A stretch of 16,359 bases of DNA, taken from positions 1 through 16,359 of the forward strand of contig JAQUNT010000005.1 of NCBI GenBank assembly GCA_028717525.1. Direction: 5' to 3'. Below, piece by piece: positions 13,124 to 16,359 of this stretch. The DNA is from Elusimicrobiota bacterium (GTDB taxonomy: Bacteria; Elusimicrobiota; Elusimicrobia; UBA1565; UBA9628). The position numbers and the translations under genes are program-made. The stretch's first letter is position 1; each line of letters opens with the position of its first letter. The notes beneath the pieces were generated by a model. It worked only from the letters and a program-made list of their open reading frames with translations, was not told the origin of the DNA and searched no databases.

Positions 13124-14014
13124 TCAGGGCATGCGGCTGCTGGAGCGGTGCTCCTTCCAGAAGTTGCGGATGTGGGCCCAGCCTTCCTCCGCCGTCTCGA
13201 CCATCGCGACCAGGCGCGTGTCCTCCCAGGCGATCATGCCGGTCTCGGCCAGGTAATCGAAGTCGATGACCCGCTTCCAGAACTCGCGGCCGAAGAGCAC
13301 GATGGGGATCGGCCGCTTCTTGGAGGTCTGCACCAAGGTCAGGGTCTCGAAGAGCTCGTCCAAAGTTCCGAAGCCGCCCGGGAAGGCCACCATGGCCTTG
13401 GCCCGCATCATGAAATGCATCTTGCGCAGGGCGAAGTAATGGAATTGGAACGATAGTTCGGGGGTTATGAACGGGTTGGGGGACTGCTCATGGGGCAAAG
13501 TGATGTTGAGCCCGATGGAGCGGCAGTTGGTCTCGTAGGCGCCCCGGTTGGCCGCCTCCATGATGCCCGGGCCGCCGCCGGTCACGATGACGAACTCCAG
13601 GCGCTTGTCCGACTGCTGGGCCCGCGAGATGATGGCGGCGAAGCGGCGGGCCTCCTCGTAGTAGCGCGAGAACTCCACCTTCATTTGCGCCCGGGTGACC
13701 GCTTGGGCCAGGTCGTATTCACCGGGGTCGGCCTTGGCCTTGGCCTGGGCCTGAGCCAGCTCCCGGCGGGCCTGCTCCGGAGGGGCCACGCGCGCCGAGC
13801 CGAAGACCACGACCGTGGACTTGATCTTGTTCTCGGCCAGGATCATCTCGGACTTGAGGAGTTCCAACTGGAGCCGGATGGGGCGCAACTCCCGGCGGCG
13901 CAGGAAGTGCAGGTCCTCGTAGGCCTTGACGTAGGCCGGCGAAGACTCGATGTGGTCCAACAGGCGCCGCTTCTCGTCCAAGCTCAGGTCGCTGCTGCGG
14001 GTGGTCGGTTTCAT
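13124..14014 (-). CDS. LOG family (TIGR00730-like) nucleotide phosphoribohydrolase
   Basis: 296-residue protein with the LOG/'lysine decarboxylase' fold. The family cleaves (cytokinin or purine/pyrimidine) nucleoside 5'-monophosphates to free base and ribose 5-phosphate; the old lysine decarboxylase name is a misannotation. VVVFGSARV (68-76), the TGGGPGIMEAANRGA motif (145-159) and PGGFGTLDELFE (212-223) are all intact, including the catalytic-site Arg/Glu region. It is longer than the 190-residue short LOGs because of a helical N-terminus (10-64) and a charged insertion (80-115). The start is ATG at 14014, overlapping the dctM stop as ATGA; the longer upstream reading is only a shadow of dctM. 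It is translationally coupled to the TRAP permease and followed after four bases by a TPR gene. The substrate is unknown. Confidence 0.88.
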   Translation of the reverse strand: MKPTTRSSDLSLDEKRRLLDHIESSPAYVKAYEDLHFLRRRELRPIRLQLELLKSEMILAENKIKSTVVVFGSARVAPPEQARRELAQAQAKAKADPGEYDLAQAVTRAQMKVEFSRYYEEARRFAAIISRAQQSDKRLEFVIVTGGGPGIMEAANRGAYETNCRSIGLNITLPHEQSPNPFITPELSFQFHYFALRKMHFMMRAKAMVAFPGGFGTLDELFETLTLVQTSKKRPIPIVLFGREFWKRVIDFDYLAETGMIAWEDTRLVAMVETAEEGWAHIRNFWKEHRSSSRMP

Positions 14015-15282
14015 AGTATCCTCAGGACATCGGGGAGCCAGAGGCTCAGGTGCGGGATGTAGGTCACCAGGGCCAGGGCGGCCAGGAGCACCGCCCGGAA
14101 CGGCATGGTCGCCCGGTAGAGGACGGGCAGGGGCCTCTGGAAGCGCCGGCTCGATAGGAACAGGTTGAGGCCCAAGGGCGGGGTCATGTAGCCGATCTCC
14201 AGGTTGAGCAGGAACAGGGTCCCCAGGTGGATGGGGTCGATGCCGTACTGCACGGCCACGGGCACGATGATGGGCACCACGATGATGATGGCCGAGAAGA
14301 TCTCCACCATATTGACCACCAGGAGGAAGACGTTGAGGCAGGCCAGGAAGGCCCACTGGCTGTGCATGTGCGCGTGGAGGAACTGGAAGATGCGCGTCGG
14401 CACGTCCGCGTCGATGAGGTAGTCGGTCAGGCCCAGGGCCGTGCCCAGGACGATGAGGATGGCGCCGACCAGCATCATGCTGCGGCGCATCACGCCGGGC
14501 AGGTCGCGCAGGGCCAGGTCCCGGTAGACCAGGGCCTCCACCACCACGACGTAGAAAGCCATGATGGCGGCGGCCTCGGAGGCCGTGAACTTCCCCCCGT
14601 AGATGCCGCCGATGACGAGGAAGGGCAGGGGGATCTCCCAAACCGCATCGCGCGCCGCCTTCCAGGCCGCGGCCCTGGTGAAGGGGACGCGCGGCACGCC
14701 GTGGCGGGAGGCCACCAGCATGGCGTAGCCGCCCAATATGGCGAGCAGGACCAAGCCCGGCACGGCCGCCGCAGCGAAGAGCCGGTCGATGGAGACTTTG
14801 CCCACCAGGGCGTAGAGGATGATAGGCAGGCTCGGCGGGAACAGGAGTCCCAGGCTGCCGGTCGTGGTCACCAGACCCAGGGAGAAATCCTCGGGGTAGC
14901 CCTGACGCCGCAGCAGCGGATAGATGAGCCCGCCCAGCGCGATGATGGTCACCCCCGAGGCGCCCGTGAAGGCCGTGAAGAGCGCGGTGGCCAGGAGCGC
15001 GGACATGGCCACGCCTCCAGGCAGCCAGCCGAAGAGCGCCTCGGCCAAAGCCACCAGGCGGCGCGGGGCGCCGCTTTCCGCGAGGACGTAGCCGGCAAAA
15101 GTGAACAGCGGTATGGCGATGAGGGCGGGCAAGGTGGCCAGGCGGGTGATGGAGATGACGATGGATTGGGTCGAGATGCCGACCGCATGGAAAAGGTAGA
15201 TGGCCAGGCCTCCCATCAGCGAGAAGATGGGCGCGCCCACCATGGCCAAGGCCAGGATGGCGGCGGTCAGCAGCCAGATCAT
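14011..15282 (-). CDS. dctM: TRAP transporter large permease subunit (DctM)
   Basis: 423-residue inner-membrane subunit of a tripartite ATP-independent periplasmic transporter, which imports an organic acid or similar solute using an ion gradient. It has about a dozen hydrophobic segments. Hallmarks are IPLFTFAGYVLAESG (57-71), FTAFTGASGVTIIALGGLIYP (about 103-123), the TTGSLGLLFPPSLPIILYALVG block (139-160), GGIYGGKFTASEAAAIMAFYV, and the C-terminal EIFSAIIIVVPIIVPVA and LNLEIGYMTPPLGLNLF segments. The ATG at 15282 overlaps the dctQ TGA (ATGA), and its own stop overlaps the LOG start. Length is typical. The substrate cannot be read from this subunit. Confidence 0.95.
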   Translation of the reverse strand: MIWLLTAAILALAMVGAPIFSLMGGLAIYLFHAVGISTQSIVISITRLATLPALIAIPLFTFAGYVLAESGAPRRLVALAEALFGWLPGGVAMSALLATALFTAFTGASGVTIIALGGLIYPLLRRQGYPEDFSLGLVTTTGSLGLLFPPSLPIILYALVGKVSIDRLFAAAAVPGLVLLAILGGYAMLVASRHGVPRVPFTRAAAWKAARDAVWEIPLPFLVIGGIYGGKFTASEAAAIMAFYVVVVEALVYRDLALRDLPGVMRRSMMLVGAILIVLGTALGLTDYLIDADVPTRIFQFLHAHMHSQWAFLACLNVFLLVVNMVEIFSAIIIVVPIIVPVAVQYGIDPIHLGTLFLLNLEIGYMTPPLGLNLFLSSRRFQRPLPVLYRATMPFRAVLLAALALVTYIPHLSLWLPDVLRIL

Positions 15283-15791
15283 GGTCGCGGGGCCGTCCGG
15301 CCCAAGGCCTCCGGCGCGCGGAGCACCGCGCGCAGCGCGGTGTGGCCGAAGACCAGCAGGAAGCCGACGGGGATGATGGTCTCCAGAAGCCAGGCCGGCA
15401 CCGAGAGGCTTCCGACCGTGAACAGGCTCCGGGCCTCGGCCTTCTCCGCCAGGAGATAGGACCAGGACGCCTTGGCCAGGAGCAGGGCCACGGCGGCGGC
15501 GAATAGGTGGGCGGCCGCGGTCATGGCCGCGTGAGCGCGGGGCGGCAGGCGGTCGGAGAGCGTTTCGAAGGCGAAATGCTTCTCCTCGGCCGAGGCCCGG
15601 GCCGCGCCCAGGAAGCCCACCCAGAGCACCAGGTGGCGCAGCAAGGTGTCCCCCCACAGGATGCCGCCGCCGAAGACCTGGCGCAGGATGACCTGCAGGA
15701 AGGACATGAAGATCAGGAAGACTAGGATCGCGACCAGCAGGGCGCTCTCCAGTCCGAGGATGACGGACTCAGCCTTTCTTAGCCTTTCCAC
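15279..15791 (-). CDS. dctQ: TRAP transporter small permease subunit (DctQ)
   Basis: 170-residue four-helix membrane subunit that pairs with DctM. Hydrophobic segments lie near 12-35 (ILGLESALLVAILVFLIFMS), 46-65, 86-108 and 125-152. The family motif QVILRQVFGGGILWGDTLLRHLVLWVGFLGAA is recognisable at 33-64, followed by EEKHFAFETL. The GTG start at 15791 overlaps the end of dctP by 23 bases; no later start gives a plausible first helix. It overlaps dctM by four bases downstream. The short Arg/Pro-rich C-terminus is unremarkable. Confidence 0.92.
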   Translation of the reverse strand: MERLRKAESVILGLESALLVAILVFLIFMSFLQVILRQVFGGGILWGDTLLRHLVLWVGFLGAARASAEEKHFAFETLSDRLPPRAHAAMTAAAHLFAAAVALLLAKASWSYLLAEKAEARSLFTVGSLSVPAWLLETIIPVGFLLVFGHTALRAVLRAPEALGRTAPRP

Positions 15792-16359
15792 CGCTCTTGG
15801 CCCGGAAGTCGGACACGGCCTTCTCGACCCGGTCGAGGAGTCCTTGGGGATAGAGCTTGCCCACCAGTTCGCGGCGCGCCTGGCGGCCCAGTTCCTCGTA
15901 GCGCTGCAGGATCGCGGCCGTGGGCTTCGCCGATAGGGTCAAGCCCTGCTTCTGCATCGCGACGAGGGCCTCCTCGTTCTCCTTGCGCGAAAGGAGGTTC
16001 AGCCTGCGCAGGTGCTTGGCGGAGACCTCCAGGAGGGCCGCGCGATCCGGCGCGGAAATGGCATCGAAGGCCTTCTTGGACATGAGCACCGCCCCGGCCG
16101 AGTCGGCTATGGGCATGTTGTAGATGTGCTTGGTGCGGCGGAACCACTGCAGGGCGGTCACGCCCATGGGGGGCCCGTAGACGCCGTCGATCATTCCTGT
16201 CTCTAGAGACGACATGACGTCCACCACCGAGAGCGGCCGCGGGGTGACGCCGATGGCCTTGTAGGCGGCCTGGGCGATGGGGTCGCCCTCCCAGACCCAC
16301 ATCTTGGCCTTCTTCATGTCTTCGGGCGCGGTGATCGGCGCTCGGCTGAACACGTAGAC
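15769..16359 (-). CDS. dctP: TRAP transporter substrate-binding protein (DctP), C-terminal part
   Basis: The gene runs off the right edge of the window; about 196 C-terminal residues are visible, beginning V-Y-V-F. The DctP family binds the substrate in the periplasm and delivers it to DctQM. Typical parts are ITAPEDMKKAKMWVWEGDPI, SVVDVMSSLETGMIDGVYGPP (the domain-closing region), and KHIYNMPIADSAGAVLMSKKAFDAI, followed by a long helical end and a lysine-rich tail. The Trp in VWEG takes the place where many members have the substrate-binding Arg (K-I-R-V), so a carboxylate substrate should not be assumed. The GTG at 16353 is not the start. First of dctP-dctQ-dctM-LOG-TPR. Confidence 0.92.
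   Translation of the reverse strand, partial: VYVFSRAPITAPEDMKKAKMWVWEGDPIAQAAYKAIGVTPRPLSVVDVMSSLETGMIDGVYGPPMGVTALQWFRRTKHIYNMPIADSAGAVLMSKKAFDAISAPDRAALLEVSAKHLRRLNLLSRKENEEALVAMQKQGLTLSAKPTAAILQRYEELGRQARRELVGKLYPQGLLDRVEKAVSDFRAKSGGKAKKG

Noticed and set aside
14015..14641. 505-residue extension of the LOG gene
   Set aside because: The extra N-terminus is dctM in another frame; ATG 14014 overlaps the dctM stop as expected.
1..16359. CRISPR arrays, tRNA genes, insertion sequences, phage or defence modules
   Set aside because: No direct-repeat array, cloverleaf, transposase or known defence domain was seen on either strand; the region appears to be ordinary chromosome.

Overview
The window is GC-rich bacterial chromosome with tightly packed genes; coding sequence covers almost everything and no intergenic gap exceeds about 175 bases. 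The gene content is mostly housekeeping: groES-groEL, yggS-yggU, mtnA, cutA, maf and queD, plus a TRAP transporter and several exported or coiled-coil proteins of unknown role. There are no tRNA or rRNA genes, insertion sequences, phage genes or CRISPR arrays that I can see. Signal peptides and a TRAP system with a periplasmic binding protein suggest a diderm (Gram-negative type) organism. A GC-rich uncultured lineage, for example in Elusimicrobiota or a deltaproteobacteria-like phylum, is a guess from overall style only and cannot be proven here.

Layout. At 1-1221 (+) lies the 3' part of a GH1 beta-glycosidase gene. It converges on a minus-strand operon (3312 down to 1218) encoding a small zinc-ribbon-like protein, a Yip1-domain membrane protein with a long C-terminal extension, and a QueD-family 6-carboxytetrahydropterin synthase. 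Divergent from that operon is a membrane histidine kinase (3342-4757, +) with no partner response regulator in view. The rest of the window is all on the minus strand.

Reading the minus strand from right to left: a TRAP transporter dctP(partial)-dctQ-dctM, a LOG-family phosphoribohydrolase and an exported TPR protein form one coupled operon (16359 to 12094). An exported TPR protein (12049-10889) and a coiled-coil protein (10847-10059) follow, each with its own likely promoter. Next comes groES-groEL (9884-7909), with a complex control region that holds one perfect CIRCE half-site. Then come yggS-yggU (7771-6807), ending in a strong intrinsic terminator, and mtnA-cutA-maf (6719-4718).

The chaperonin operon serves protein folding. 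yggS concerns PLP homeostasis, mtnA methionine salvage, and maf nucleotide-pool sanitation. No single pathway unites the window. The most notable regulatory signal is that several minus-strand genes that open a transcription unit have a -10 element (twice the extended form TGGTATAAT) only 6-10 bases before their first possible start codon. This implies leaderless or near-leaderless mRNAs, whereas groES and several operon-internal genes (groEL, yggU, queD) keep Shine-Dalgarno sites. The second notable signal is the groES promoter region, with a degenerate CIRCE-like operator and several GAGTG/CACTC motifs.
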